From contig NZ_JADYWF010000001.1 in NCBI RefSeq assembly GCF_015864945.1, positions 62,378-126,377 on the forward strand: a DNA stretch of 64,000 bases, in the 5' to 3' direction. A program made the position numbers and the translations under genes. The stretch's first letter is position 1. Each line of letters opens with the position of its first letter. A model generated the notes under the pieces. It ran no database searches. It was not told the origin of the DNA and saw only the letters and a program-made list of their open reading frames with translations. This document shows positions 33,769 through 43,648 of the stretch, in pieces. This DNA comes from Salinibacterium sp. NG253 (GTDB lineage Bacteria; Actinomycetota; Actinomycetes; Actinomycetales; Microbacteriaceae).

Positions 33769-34466
33769 TGGCTGGGGTAGCGCGTCAGACGCGTTCGACT
33801 CCGGCACCAGCGCTTCTGAGCATTGGGCAGGTTCTTGCCAAGCTCAGCCCAGAGTTTCCTGATCTAACTCCATCGAAGCTGCGCTTCCTCGAGGAGCGCA
33901 AACTGGTGTCGCCGGCGCGCACAGCCTCGGGCTACCGCAAGTTTTCGTCGGCAGACATGGAGCGCTTGCGCTTCGTTCTCACGATGCAGCGTGACCACTA
34001 CCTTCCGCTGAAGGTCATTCGTGGCTATTTGGAAGAGATGGATGCCGGGCGCACGCCTGAGCTTCCTGGTGGCGCCGTTGCTGCAGCATCCATGCTGTCG
34101 GCCGAGCGCAAGCTCACTCGCGACGAGTTGATCCGCGAGGCCGGTGCCAGCCCGATGCTGTTGGGCGATGCTATTTCGTCGTCCCTCATTGTTGCCTCCG
34201 ATGTTTTTGGTGAAGACGCGCTTGCGGTTCTCAAATCGCTTGTGGAGCTTCAGCGCAGCGGTATTGAACCACGACACCTTCGCGGCTTCCGCGCGGCGGC
34301 TGAGCGGGAACTGGGGCTCATTGAGAGCGCCCTAATGCCGGTTGCCCGTCGCAAGGACGCGTCAAGTCGAGCACGTGCTGCGGAGATGGCGCGCGAAATT
34401 GCGGGCCAGCTGGAGATTGTTCGCAGCAGTCTTATCCGATCCGCCCTCAGCCGGATGGATTCGTAG
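33768..34466 (+). CDS. ftsR: MerR-type regulator, FtsR (Rv1828) homologue
   Basis: 232 residues from GTG 33768, overlapping the garA stop by one base (TAGTG). The MerR helix-turn-helix reads LLSIGQVLAKLSPEFPDLTP, then SKLRFLEERKLVSPARTASG. The order garA followed by this regulator is that of mycobacteria and corynebacteria, where the homologue FtsR activates ftsZ. The C-terminal half (residues 90-232) has no ligand motif I recognise. A T-tract hairpin follows the stop. Confidence 0.9.
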   Translation: MAGVARQTRSTPAPALLSIGQVLAKLSPEFPDLTPSKLRFLEERKLVSPARTASGYRKFSSADMERLRFVLTMQRDHYLPLKVIRGYLEEMDAGRTPELPGGAVAAASMLSAERKLTRDELIREAGASPMLLGDAISSSLIVASDVFGEDALAVLKSLVELQRSGIEPRHLRGFRAAAERELGLIESALMPVARRKDASSRARAAEMAREIAGQLEIVRSSLIRSALSRMDS

Positions 34467-34467
34467 T

Positions 34468-34492
34468 ACGGTCGATCTGTTGACCGTTTTTT
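34468..34492 (+). terminator. intrinsic terminator after ftsR
   Basis: ACGGTC at 34468-34473 pairs with GACCGT at 34482-34487, followed by a run of six T. Confidence 0.7.
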
Positions 34493-34577
34493 CGGCTCGC
34501 GCCGAACGCGGTTCCGCGAGGTTGGCCCAGTTTTATCCGACTGATTCCGACACGCCGCCGACTTTTTGCGAATGTCG

Positions 34578-34606
34578 TTGATAGAGGCGGTGGGCGTGAC
34601 TACCGT
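34578..34606 (+). promoter_or_regulatory. sigma-70-type promoter for the second MerR gene
   Basis: TTGATA at 34578-34583, a 17-base spacer and TACCGT at 34601-34606. The leader to ATG 34693 is about 80 bases. Confidence 0.6.
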
Positions 34607-34692
34607 GGGGTAACACGAAACACTAAGCGTCAACTTCAACATGAAGGTTCGTTGTTTTCGTGCTGGTCAATCAGAACTAAAGGGGCAAAGCC

Positions 34693-35241
34693 ATGAGTGA
34701 AGTTAACCGTAGCGAAGAGTCACGCTACGACCTCGGCCTCCTCTTTACCGACGGAATGCCAGACCTCGATCACACCTCCGGCTACCGTGGTGCCGTCGCC
34801 GCGCGCGCAGCCGGCATTAGCTATCGTCAGCTCGACTACTGGGCTCGCACTCAGCTTGTTGAACCCACTGTTCGCAGCGCGGCAGGGTCAGGTTCGCAGC
34901 GACTCTATGGCTTTCGCGACATCTTGGTGCTCAAGCTTGTCAAGCGCCTTCTCGACACGGGCATCTCGCTTCAGCAGATCCGTATCGCTGTCAACCAACT
35001 TCGTGAGTCCGGCATTCACGACCTCGCTCAGACCACTCTGATGAGTGATGGTGCCGGTGTCTATTTGTGCACTTCCAACGACGAAGTTATTGACCTCGTT
35101 AGCCGCGGCCAGGGAGTCTTTGGCATCGCCGTAGGCAAGGTTCTTCGTGAGGTCGAAACAAGCCTCATCGACCTCGACACGGTCAAGGGCGAAGATCCCA
35201 TGGATGAGCTGGCGAAGCGCCGCGCATCCCGCGCCTCCTAA
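34693..35241 (+). CDS. MerR-family regulator (Rv1830-like)
   Basis: 182 residues. GYRGAVAARAAGISYRQLDY, then WARTQLVEPTVRSAAGSGSQ and YGFRDILVLKLVKRLLDTGI form the MerR DNA-binding domain. It corresponds by sequence type and position to Rv1830 of Mycobacterium tuberculosis, which follows garA, Rv1828 and Rv1829; here the Rv1829-type (DUF151 nuclease) gene is absent and a 226-base gap with terminator and promoter replaces it. AAAGGGG precedes the ATG. Targets unknown. Confidence 0.88.
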   Translation: MSEVNRSEESRYDLGLLFTDGMPDLDHTSGYRGAVAARAAGISYRQLDYWARTQLVEPTVRSAAGSGSQRLYGFRDILVLKLVKRLLDTGISLQQIRIAVNQLRESGIHDLAQTTLMSDGAGVYLCTSNDEVIDLVSRGQGVFGIAVGKVLREVETSLIDLDTVKGEDPMDELAKRRASRAS

Positions 35242-35426
35242 GCAACCCCTGCTGGGCGCCGCTTCCGGCATTTCTTTTCTCTGGCGCACAGTCGCTGCGC
35301 TGAATTTTTTGGCGCGCTCACGTCCGATACTTGCTGTGCTCGGGCGCGACAACACCGCTTAGCCAGACAGCGCTCGCCCTAACAACGACGTGCTTCAGCG
35401 CCCCAGCGCAGGCCGGAGGTTCGTTA

Positions 35427-36230
35427 CTAGCCGTTGCTGTATTCGCCCATGCGTGCCGCACGCATGACGCGGTCGAGTAGTTGGTCGAAGTAGCGCGCCA
35501 TTTCTTGCGCGCTCTCACCCGGCCATACGTGCAGGGGCTTCGCGGCACCTTGAGCTTGCTGGAGCGACGTGCGCTCGGGAAGCTGTGGCGAAAGCACCAG
35601 CGGTCCAAACATGTCCCGCAGTTCTTTGATGCGGAATTGGTGCTCAAGCGATTGTGACCGCAGGCGGTTCACGATGAGGCCGAGCGGCTGAAGACGAGGG
35701 GAGAGGCCGCGACGGATCTCTTCGATCGCGCGCAGAGCGCGGTCAGCGGCGGCGACCGAGAAAAGGCCAGGTTCGGTAACAATAGCTACGCGGTCGCTGG
35801 CTGCCCACGCGGTGCGCGTGAGGGCATTGAGCGATGGTGCGCAGTCAATGAGCACGAGATCATAGTCAGCTTCGACATTCGCGAGGGCTTCTTCAAGCTT
35901 CCAGATATCGCGGATGCTCGGGTGTGGTCCATCGAAATTGATAGCCGAAGGCGAACCAATCAGGACGTCCACTTTGCCGGGGCGGCCCTTTGTCCAGCCA
36001 CTCGGCGCGATCGCGGCACGCACGATCTTCTCTTTGGGAGAGGCGAGTACGTCAGCCACGTTCAGGTGGCCGGCGACATCGATGTCCATTCCGGTCGACA
36101 CATCGGACTGGGGATCAAGGTCGACGACGAGAGTTCGAAGACCGCGAGCGAAAGCCGCCGAAGCGAGCCCAAGCGTGACAGTCGTCTTTCCGACGCCCCC
36201 CTTGAGGGAACTAACGCTAAGTACGTGCAC
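35427..36230 (-). CDS. ParA-family ATPase
   Basis: 267 residues from GTG 36230. Deviant Walker [16 protein letters not shown]; switch I/Walker A' : VVDLDPQSDVSTGM; Walker B: DLVLIDCAPSLNALT. These are ParA/Soj features, yet no parB lies next to it, so chromosomal segregation is not implied; positioning of other cargo is possible. The start is set at the first strand (VHVLSVSSLKGG); an upstream in-frame GTG at 36251 is possible. The 185-base gap after the preceding MerR gene holds nothing I recognise. Confidence 0.88.
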   Translation of the reverse strand: MHVLSVSSLKGGVGKTTVTLGLASAAFARGLRTLVVDLDPQSDVSTGMDIDVAGHLNVADVLASPKEKIVRAAIAPSGWTKGRPGKVDVLIGSPSAINFDGPHPSIRDIWKLEEALANVEADYDLVLIDCAPSLNALTRTAWAASDRVAIVTEPGLFSVAAADRALRAIEEIRRGLSPRLQPLGLIVNRLRSQSLEHQFRIKELRDMFGPLVLSPQLPERTSLQQAQGAAKPLHVWPGESAQEMARYFDQLLDRVMRAARMGEYSNG

Positions 36231-36351
36231 GAGTAACGACGATACCTTCACTACTGTTAAGAAACCTAAAACACCGCCAACTTTTGCGCACCCTTGAGGA
36301 AACTGCCAGAGTTCAATCACTCTAGGCTTGGTTTTTGTCAGGAAGGACCGA

Positions 36352-39300
36352 ATGTTTAAGAAGATTCTCGTTGCCAACCGAGGTGAGATTGCTATCCGCG
36401 CAATGCGTGCGGCTGTCGAACTCGGGGCAAGAACTGTGGCCGTTTTCCCCTACGAAGACCGAAATTCGGTGCATCGTCTGAAAGCTGATGAGGCTTACCA
36501 GATTGGTGAAGAGGGGCATCCTGTCCGCGCCTATCTCGATGTTTCCGAGATTATTCGCGTCGCCAAAGAGTCTGGCGCTGACGCGATCTACCCGGGCTAT
36601 GGCTTCCTTTCTGAGAACCCTGAGCTCGCGCATGCTGCAGCGGATGCCGGTATCGCTTTCATCGGCCCACCCACCAAGGTGCTCGAAATGGCTGGAAACA
36701 AGGTCACGGCAAAGGAGCACGCGATTGCAGCGGGAGTTCCCGTTCTCAAGTCGACTCCTGCCAGCACGGATCTTGAAGAACTCATTGCGGGTGCCGACGA
36801 GATCGGTTTCCCGGTCTTCGCCAAGGCTGTTGCCGGTGGTGGTGGGCGCGGTATGCGTCGTGTCGAGAAAAAAGAAGATTTGCGCGGTGCTCTAGAAGAG
36901 GCAATGCGTGAAGCCGACAGCGCGTTCGGTGATCCCACGATGTTTGTTGAGCAGGCCGTCGTTCGTCCTCGCCACATCGAAGTCCAAATCTTGGCCGACG
37001 CCCATGGCGGCGTCATCCACTTGTTCGAGCGTGACTGCTCGGTGCAGCGACGTCACCAGAAGGTTGTCGAGATCGCACCGGCCCCGAACCTCGACGAAGA
37101 CACGCGTCAAGCGATGTACCGCGACGCGATCGCTTTTGCGAAGTCGATTGACTACGTCAACGCCGGCACGGTGGAGTTCCTGCTCGACACGGCAGGGGAG
37201 CGTAAGGGCGAACACGTCTTCATCGAGATGAACCCGCGTATCCAGGTTGAGCACACGGTGACTGAAGAAGTCACCGACGTTGACCTCGTGCAGTCTCAAA
37301 TGCGAATTGCCTTCGGGGAGTCGTTAGAAGATTTGGGCCTGCGTCAAGACGAACTGAAGCTGCGTGGAGCGGCTCTGCAGTGCCGCATCACGACCGAAGA
37401 TCCCGCTAGCGGTTTCCGCCCAGACACGGGCAAGATCACGACGTACCGCTCACCTGGTGGCGCCGGCATCCGTCTGGATGGTGGAACGGTCTCTGCTGGT
37501 TCGCAGATTTCCCCGCACTTCGACTCCATGCTCGTGAAGATGACGTGCCGTGGCCGCGACTTCGCGTCCGCTGTGCGTCGCGCCCGTCGTGGACTCGCTG
37601 AGTTCCGTCTTCGCGGTGTTACGACGAACATCCCGTTCCTTCAGGGAGTGCTCGATGACCCCGAGTTCATTGCGGGAGATTTGAGCACCGCGTTCATTGA
37701 TGAGCGCCCGTGGCTCGTCAACTCGCATCGTTCCAAGGATCGCGGAACAAAGATCCTTACGTGGCTGGCCGACGTCACCGTCAACCAACCCAATGGCGAC
37801 GGTGCTGGCATCATCAGCCCGCAATTGAAGTTGCCTGCAATCGATCTTTCGGTCGAAGCTCCGGCCGGGTCGCGTCAGCGTTTGTTGGAGCTCGGCCCGG
37901 CCGGGTTCGCCTCGGCTCTGCGCGAGCAGAAGTCCCTTGCCGTGACCGAAACAACTTTCCGCGATGCCCATCAGTCGTTGCTTGCCACTCGAGTGCGCAC
38001 TCGCGACCTTGTCGCGGTAATGCCGCACGTGGCACGCATGACGCCAGAGTTGCTTTCGGTCGAGGCCTGGGGTGGGGCAACGTACGACGTTGCGCTGCGG
38101 TTCCTGGCCGAAGACCCGTGGGAGCGTCTCGCGTCCATGCGCGAAGCCCTGCCGAACATCGCGATTCAAATGCTCTTGCGCGGTCGTAACACGGTTGGCT
38201 ACACGCCGTATCCGACCGAGGTTACGGATGCCTTCGTGCGTGAAGCCGCTGATACCGGTGTCGATATCTTCCGCATCTTTGACGCGCTCAACGATGTTTC
38301 GCAGATGCGACCGGCGATCGATGCTGTGCTGAACACGGGCACTGCCGTTGCTGAAGTTGCCCTCTGCTACACGGGTGACTTGCTTGACCCGAATGAGGAT
38401 CTCTACACGCTCGACTACTACCTCAAGCTTGCTGATCAGATCATGGAAAGCGGCGCCCATGTGCTCGCGATCAAAGACATGGCTGGTCTCTTGCGTGCGG
38501 AAGCCGCTGAGAAGCTCGTAACGGCTTTGCGTGAACGTTTTGATGCTCCGGTGCACGTTCACACTCACGACACGGCAGGCGGCCAGCTGGCTACTCTGCT
38601 GGCGGCATCCCGTGCCGGTGCAGACGCAGTGGATGTTGCGAGCGCTCCCATGGCAGGAACAACGAGTCAGCCATCCATGTCGGCTTTGGTCGCGGCTCTC
38701 GCCCACACCGAACGCGATACGGGCATCTCGCTCGACGCGGTCTCCGATCTCGAGCCGTACTGGGAGGCTGTGCGTCACGCCTACGCGCCATTCGAATCGG
38801 GGCTGCCCGGTCCCACGGGGCGGGTCTACCACCACGAAATTCCTGGTGGACAGTTGTCGAACCTGCGTCAGCAGGCGATTGCGCTGGGTCTCGCTGACCA
38901 GTTCGAGACGATTGAGAACCTCTACGCTGCGGCAAACAAGATGCTCGGCCGTCCGCCGAAGGTCACCCCGTCCTCGAAGGTCGTTGGCGACCTGGCGCTA
39001 GCTCTTGCTGCAGCGCACGCCGACCCTGCCGACTTCGAAGCGAACCCGGACAAGTACGACATCCCTGATTCGGTGATTGGCTTCATGGCTGGTGAGTTGG
39101 GCGAACTGCCCGGTGGCTGGCCTGAGCCCTTCCGTTCGAAGGTGCTGAAAGGGCGCAACGTCAAGATCGGCATTGAGGAAATCAGCGCTGAAGATCAGGC
39201 TGCTCTCGACGGTGAGCCGCAGGAGCGCCGTTCAGCGCTCAACCGGTTGCTGTTCGCTGGCCCCACCCAGATCTTTGAGACGGCTCGCGAAACCTATGGA

Positions 39301-39756
39301 GACTTGTCGGCCCTCGATAGCAAGGATTACCTCTACGGCATCCAGCAGGGTCACGAGCACGTCGTTGAGATCGAGAAGGGCGTGCAATTGTTCGTCGGTC
39401 TCGAAGCGATCGGCGAGGCTGACGAGAAGGGAATGCGCACCGTCATGGCGACCCTGAATGGCCAGTTGCGGCCGGTGTTCATTCGCGATCAGAGCATCAA
39501 GGTCGACTCGACTGCGGCTGAGAAGGCAGATCCGTCTAAGCCTGGCCACGTAGCGGCGCCGTTCTCCGGTGTTGTCACGCTGCAGGTAGAAGAGGGCACA
39601 ACTGTTGCAGTCGGCGACGCTGTGGCTTCGATCGAAGCGATGAAGATGGAAGCCGCAATCACGGCATCCGTTGCCGGAACGGTCAAGCGATTGGCCATTC
39701 CGAAGACGCAGCAGGTAGACGGCGGCGACTTGCTTGTGGAAATAGAACCCAGCTAA
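36352..39756 (+). CDS. pyc: pyruvate carboxylase
   Basis: 1134 residues, normal length. Biotin carboxylase domain (1-450): KKILVANRGEIAIRAMRA, GYGFLSENPELA, VAGGGGRGMRRV and EMNPRIQVEHTVTEE. Carboxyltransferase domain (about 520-800): ETTFRDAHQSLLATRVRT, LNDVSQM, VHVHTHDTAGGQ. Biotin carrier domain at the C-terminus: EAMKMEAAI with the biotinyl lysine near residue 1098. It carboxylates pyruvate to oxaloacetate with ATP and bicarbonate. GGAAGG precedes ATG 36352. Confidence 0.98.
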   Translation: MFKKILVANRGEIAIRAMRAAVELGARTVAVFPYEDRNSVHRLKADEAYQIGEEGHPVRAYLDVSEIIRVAKESGADAIYPGYGFLSENPELAHAAADAGIAFIGPPTKVLEMAGNKVTAKEHAIAAGVPVLKSTPASTDLEELIAGADEIGFPVFAKAVAGGGGRGMRRVEKKEDLRGALEEAMREADSAFGDPTMFVEQAVVRPRHIEVQILADAHGGVIHLFERDCSVQRRHQKVVEIAPAPNLDEDTRQAMYRDAIAFAKSIDYVNAGTVEFLLDTAGERKGEHVFIEMNPRIQVEHTVTEEVTDVDLVQSQMRIAFGESLEDLGLRQDELKLRGAALQCRITTEDPASGFRPDTGKITTYRSPGGAGIRLDGGTVSAGSQISPHFDSMLVKMTCRGRDFASAVRRARRGLAEFRLRGVTTNIPFLQGVLDDPEFIAGDLSTAFIDERPWLVNSHRSKDRGTKILTWLADVTVNQPNGDGAGIISPQLKLPAIDLSVEAPAGSRQRLLELGPAGFASALREQKSLAVTETTFRDAHQSLLATRVRTRDLVAVMPHVARMTPELLSVEAWGGATYDVALRFLAEDPWERLASMREALPNIAIQMLLRGRNTVGYTPYPTEVTDAFVREAADTGVDIFRIFDALNDVSQMRPAIDAVLNTGTAVAEVALCYTGDLLDPNEDLYTLDYYLKLADQIMESGAHVLAIKDMAGLLRAEAAEKLVTALRERFDAPVHVHTHDTAGGQLATLLAASRAGADAVDVASAPMAGTTSQPSMSALVAALAHTERDTGISLDAVSDLEPYWEAVRHAYAPFESGLPGPTGRVYHHEIPGGQLSNLRQQAIALGLADQFETIENLYAAANKMLGRPPKVTPSSKVVGDLALALAAAHADPADFEANPDKYDIPDSVIGFMAGELGELPGGWPEPFRSKVLKGRNVKIGIEEISAEDQAALDGEPQERRSALNRLLFAGPTQIFETARETYGDLSALDSKDYLYGIQQGHEHVVEIEKGVQLFVGLEAIGEADEKGMRTVMATLNGQLRPVFIRDQSIKVDSTAAEKADPSKPGHVAAPFSGVVTLQVEEGTTVAVGDAVASIEAMKMEAAITASVAGTVKRLAIPKTQQVDGGDLLVEIEPS

Positions 39757-39782
39757 ACCGCAGAAGTTTGTAGGGTAGGGAC

Positions 39783-39830
39783 GTGATCGTTGTAACCACA
39801 TCGGTCACGTCTCGCTCGTTAACGCGGTAA
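39783..39830 (+). CDS. possible 15-codon leaderless leader ORF
   Basis: GTG 39783 opens a frame of 15 codons ending in TAA 39828-39830, rich in Val, Thr and Ser. TAGGGT at 39771-39776 ends six bases before the GTG, the same geometry as at ten other starts in this window. It may only mark the transcription start of the next gene, or be a real short leader peptide. Confidence 0.25.
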   Translation: MIVVTTSVTSRSLTR

Positions 39831-39864
39831 AGTGGTGTGTTTGCTTTCTGGAGGGGATCGATAC

Positions 39865-41190
39865 GTGACTACGAAGCGCAATGAACCTGATGTGCAGCCG
39901 TCCGTCGACGCGCACGATACGTCGACCGATCACGATGCGAAGGAGTCGACGGTTGAGCAGGCCCCGAACACCGACAACGTGACGTTCACGCTCTCGCTGC
40001 CGGTCGCTGTTCGCGAGACCCCTGAGCATGAAGCTGCCGTGGCGATTGACGATGTTGCTGTCAACGCTCATCATGTCGATGTCGCCTCCATGGCAACCAC
40101 CACAATCACGTTCGCGCCGGAGTCGGTTGTGACTATCCCGCCCGAGTCCGTGCCTGAAGCGGCTGTTATTCCGGAGCTGCCACCAACAGACCGTCCGACG
40201 ACTCGTCGCGGTCGCCAGCGCACCGAGGTGCGCACCACGACGCCAGAGACGGCGACGATGCTGACGGCTGAGCGCCTTATCAACCCTGGCAAGAAGAACC
40301 GCACCGCGGCGCCCGAGGGATTTTTCCAAGAACTCGTTTACGCTGCGACGTTCCATCTCGTGAACCTCGGCGATTCGTACCGCGTGAAAGAGCGCAAGGC
40401 TCTTGAGGCTCGTGTTACCAAGACTTTTGTCGGTGGAACGCGTTTCGTTCCTGTTCTCACGCGCAAGGGTGGGGTGGGCAAGACCACGATCACAGCTCTT
40501 CTGGGGATGGCCTTGGCCGATACCCGCGAGGACCGCATTATTGCGATCGATGCCAACCCCGACCGCGGAACGCTTGCCGAGCGAATCGACAAGCAAACTC
40601 GTGCGACGGTTCGCGATGTCGTGATGCGTGCGGAGTCGCTCCACACGTTTAGCGAATTCCAAACCGTGGTATCTCGTGACGAGACTCGCCTCGACGTTTT
40701 GGCATCCGACACTGACCCGCATGTGTCAGAAGCATTCGACGAAAACGACTACAACGTTGTCGCCGACATGGCCGAGCGTTTCTATTCGGTCGCTATCACT
40801 GACTGTGGCACGGGAATTGTTCACTCGGTTATGCGGGCAACGCTGCAGCGAGCTGACTCGATTGTCATCGTTTCCGGTGGCAGCGTAGACGAAGCGCGTC
40901 TCGCGTCAGAGACTCTGACGTGGCTCGAATCCAATGGGCACGAAGATCTCGTCAAGAACGCTGTCGTGGCTATCAACACCGCCACTCAGGGCACCAACTT
41001 GGTGAAGCTTGAGGAGATCGAGGCTCATTTCAAGTCGCGCGTGCGTGAGATCGTTCGCGTGCCCTACGACCCCAGCTTGGCTACAGGGTCCGTTGTGCAT
41101 TACCGCGACCTCAACAGGTTGACCAAGGCTGCTGCTCGCGAACTCGCGGCGGTTGTCATGGATGGTCTTCCCGCAGTTCGGGCTAACTGA
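39865..41190 (+). CDS. MinD/ParA-like ATPase with long disordered N-terminus
   Basis: 441 residues from GTG 39865 (GGAGGGG upstream). Residues 1-150 are acidic and Thr/Pro/Val-rich without predicted fold. Then [19 protein letters not shown] (Walker A), [17 protein letters not shown] and [17 protein letters not shown] (Walker B). The layout resembles MinD-like ATPases seen beside type VII secretion or cell-pole genes in actinobacteria, but no ESX gene is here. It is followed after four bases by the deformylase gene. Confidence 0.85.
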   Translation: MTTKRNEPDVQPSVDAHDTSTDHDAKESTVEQAPNTDNVTFTLSLPVAVRETPEHEAAVAIDDVAVNAHHVDVASMATTTITFAPESVVTIPPESVPEAAVIPELPPTDRPTTRRGRQRTEVRTTTPETATMLTAERLINPGKKNRTAAPEGFFQELVYAATFHLVNLGDSYRVKERKALEARVTKTFVGGTRFVPVLTRKGGVGKTTITALLGMALADTREDRIIAIDANPDRGTLAERIDKQTRATVRDVVMRAESLHTFSEFQTVVSRDETRLDVLASDTDPHVSEAFDENDYNVVADMAERFYSVAITDCGTGIVHSVMRATLQRADSIVIVSGGSVDEARLASETLTWLESNGHEDLVKNAVVAINTATQGTNLVKLEEIEAHFKSRVREIVRVPYDPSLATGSVVHYRDLNRLTKAAARELAAVVMDGLPAVRAN

Positions 41191-41194
41191 CACT

Positions 41195-41686
41195 ATGGCT
41201 GTTCGTGAGATTCGCCTTTTTGGCGATCCCGTCCTTCGCTCAGCATGCGATCCCATTGTCATCGGCGATCCCCGTGCTGCTGCCCTCATCGACGACCTTA
41301 TTGAGACGGTCAAGCTGCCTGGCCGCGCCGGCCTCGCCGCTAACCAAATCGGTGTCGGCTTGCGCGCATTCAGCTACAACATTGACGGCGATATCGGCTA
41401 CATCATCAACCCGGTGCTTGAGGAAGTGTCGGGGGAGTCGGAACTGGTGGATGAGGGCTGCTTGTCTGTGCCCGGCTTCTATTTTTTACGCCGTCGCTAT
41501 CCTTTCGCCCGCGTCACGGGAGTAGACCTCGCGGGCGAGCCCGTCGAACTCAGCGGCGAAGGGCTCATGGCTCAGGCGTTGCAGCACGAGACCGATCATC
41601 TCGATGGCCATTTGTATATCGAGGGCCTCGAGCCTGAGGCTAAGCGCGAAGCGATGCGCGCAATCCGTCAGGCGCCCTGGTACTAA
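41195..41686 (+). CDS. def: peptide deformylase
   Basis: 163 residues. The three metal and active-site motifs are complete: [18 protein letters not shown] and [12 protein letters not shown]. It removes the formyl group from new N-termini with Fe2+ or Zn2+. It lies four bases after the ParA/MinD-like gene. The stop is followed by a long hairpin shared with the convergent fadD. Confidence 0.95.
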   Translation: MAVREIRLFGDPVLRSACDPIVIGDPRAAALIDDLIETVKLPGRAGLAANQIGVGLRAFSYNIDGDIGYIINPVLEEVSGESELVDEGCLSVPGFYFLRRRYPFARVTGVDLAGEPVELSGEGLMAQALQHETDHLDGHLYIEGLEPEAKREAMRAIRQAPWY

Positions 41687-41768
41687 ACCTCAGCCACATC
41701 ACGCCCCTCTCGTTTCAAGAGATCGCGTGTAATTGAGTGCGCCCGTTAGCGAACGTTTGCGGGGGATC

Positions 41769-41818
41769 ACACGCTGAAGGCCCCGCCATACTTGCGTATG
41801 ACGGGGCCTTCAGCGTGT
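41769..41818. terminator. long bidirectional hairpin between def and fadD
   Basis: A 17-base arm at 41769-41785 is the exact reverse complement of 41802-41818; after a one-base mismatch a further CATAC/GTATG pair brings the stem to 22 pairs around a four-base loop. No long T-tract on either side. Confidence 0.8.
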
Positions 41819-41824
41819 GTAGTG

Positions 41825-43648
41825 CTACTTCAGCGAGATTCCTTCTGTCGCCGGTGAGTTTGAGTACAGTGAGTCGATTACATCGGCAAAGTCAGCCAGA
41901 ATCACATTGCGCTTGATGCTCATCTTGGGCGTCAGGTGACCGCTCTCTTCGGTGAGGTCCGCATCGAGGATGTGGAACTTACGGATTGACTCGGCACGGG
42001 AGACTCGAGAGTTTCCCACGTCAATCGCGCGCTGGACTTCGGCGAGTACTGCAGGATTTTTCGCCGCCTGCTCTAGTGTCCAGGTTGCGTCGAGCCCGTT
42101 GTTGGCGAGCCACACGGGCAGCATTTCTTCATCGAGGGTGACGAGGGCCGAAATAAACGGACGCTGTTCACCAACGACGATGACTTGGCCGATGATCGGG
42201 TTAGCGCGGATGGGGTCTTCGAGTGCCGCGGGAGCAACATTCTTGCCGCCGGCGGTCACAATGATTTCCTTCTTGCGACCGGTGATCTCGAGGTAGCCAT
42301 CGTCGTCGAACTGACCGATATCTCCGGTCTTGAACCAACCGTCTTCAAAGACGTCGTCGGTGGCAGCCTGGTTGTTCCAGTACCCGTCGAAGACGCACAC
42401 GCCCTTGGCCTGAATCTCACCGTCGTCGGCAATCCGCACCGAAACGCCGGGGAGCGGCGGGCCGACCTTGCCGATCTTGAAGTTAGACGGCTTGTTGACC
42501 GATATGGGGGCGGTGGTCTCGGTGAGTCCGTAGCCCTCGAGGATCGTGAGGCCGAGGCTGCGGTAGAAGTGACCGAGGCGCAATCCGAGAGGTGCAGATC
42601 CGGAGACCGCATACTTGACGCGCCCGCCGAGTGCTGCGCGAATCTTGGAGAGCACGAGACGGTCGAAGACAGCGAACTGGATCTTGAGCCCCAGCGGTAC
42701 GTGTCCCTCGTCGAGCGCCTTCGAGTGCGCGATCGCGACATCGGCAGCCTTGCGGAAGATCTTGCCTTTGCCGCCCGCTTCGGCCTTCTGCTCTGAGGAG
42801 TTGTAGACCTTCTCGAATACCCGCGGCACAGCCAAAAGGAACGTCGGCTTGAACGACGCCATCGAGGGCAGCAGAAGCTTGGTGTCAGGCTGGTGGCCGA
42901 CCTTGACGCCTCCGTGGACACAGAGGATCGAGATGAAGCGAGCAAAGATGTGCGCTGTCGTAATGAAGAGCAGCGTGCTCGAATCGGGGTTGACGACTTC
43001 GGGGATCGCCTTTTGCGAGTTGCGGCACAGCTCAACAAAGTTGGAGTGCGTGATGATGCAGCCCTTGGGCTTTCCGGTGGTTCCCGAGGTGTAGATCAGC
43101 GTCGCGAGATCGGAGCCCTTGGCCAGATTACGGCGACGTTCGATTTCTTCATCGGTGACGTCGGTGCCCGACTTGGCGAGTTTGTCGAGGTCTCCCAAAT
43201 CGATCTGCCACAGATTGGCGATGCCGGGCACGTCGGCGCGAATCTCGTCGAAGCGCGCGAAGTGATCGGGTGTTTCTGTGATCATCCCGGTCGCGCCGGA
43301 GTCCGTGATGTTCCACAGAATCTGGCTGGGCGAGCTGGTCTCGTAAATTGGCACGAGCACTGCGCCCGCAAACCAAGTCGCGAAGTCAATGAGCGTCCAC
43401 TCATAGCGGGTCTTGCACATGAGGCCAATTTTGTCGCCGGGCTCAATGCCAGCAGCGACTAGTCCCTTGGCGAGGGCTTTCACTTGGGTAAGAAACTCTG
43501 ACGAAGTCACATCGCTCCAGCCACCATTGGCGGTGGGGAGCGAGAACAACGCGTTATTGGGTGTGGCCGCAACGCGATCCATCAATAGATCGGTAGCGTT
43601 TGCTTCCGGGTCAGCCTCAACTAGGGCTGGTACATCAAACTGTTTCAC
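41825..43648 (-). CDS. fadD: long-chain fatty acid-CoA ligase (AMP-forming)
   Basis: 607 residues from GTG 43648 with AAAGGAG upstream. The AMP-binding motif is LIYTSGTTGKPKGCIITH; later motifs are LEGYGLTETTAPISV, WFKTGDIGQFDDDGYLEI and GRKKEIIVTAGGKNVAP. It resembles the FadD15 type of mycobacteria, which makes acyl-CoA from long-chain fatty acids. The divergent gene is an acyltransferase, so the two may serve lipid building together. Confidence 0.95.
   Translation of the reverse strand: MKQFDVPALVEADPEANATDLLMDRVAATPNNALFSLPTANGGWSDVTSSEFLTQVKALAKGLVAAGIEPGDKIGLMCKTRYEWTLIDFATWFAGAVLVPIYETSSPSQILWNITDSGATGMITETPDHFARFDEIRADVPGIANLWQIDLGDLDKLAKSGTDVTDEEIERRRNLAKGSDLATLIYTSGTTGKPKGCIITHSNFVELCRNSQKAIPEVVNPDSSTLLFITTAHIFARFISILCVHGGVKVGHQPDTKLLLPSMASFKPTFLLAVPRVFEKVYNSSEQKAEAGGKGKIFRKAADVAIAHSKALDEGHVPLGLKIQFAVFDRLVLSKIRAALGGRVKYAVSGSAPLGLRLGHFYRSLGLTILEGYGLTETTAPISVNKPSNFKIGKVGPPLPGVSVRIADDGEIQAKGVCVFDGYWNNQAATDDVFEDGWFKTGDIGQFDDDGYLEITGRKKEIIVTAGGKNVAPAALEDPIRANPIIGQVIVVGEQRPFISALVTLDEEMLPVWLANNGLDATWTLEQAAKNPAVLAEVQRAIDVGNSRVSRAESIRKFHILDADLTEESGHLTPKMSIKRNVILADFADVIDSLYSNSPATEGISLK

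Noticed and set aside
37450-38835. 461-codon minus-strand open frame inside pyc.
   Set aside because: Shadow of the pyruvate carboxylase codon pattern; His/Arg-rich without motifs.
35427-41190. Two ParA-type ATPases considered as chromosome-partition loci with parS.
   Set aside because: No parB and no parS-like palindrome seen; rpmH/gid-type neighbours are absent.
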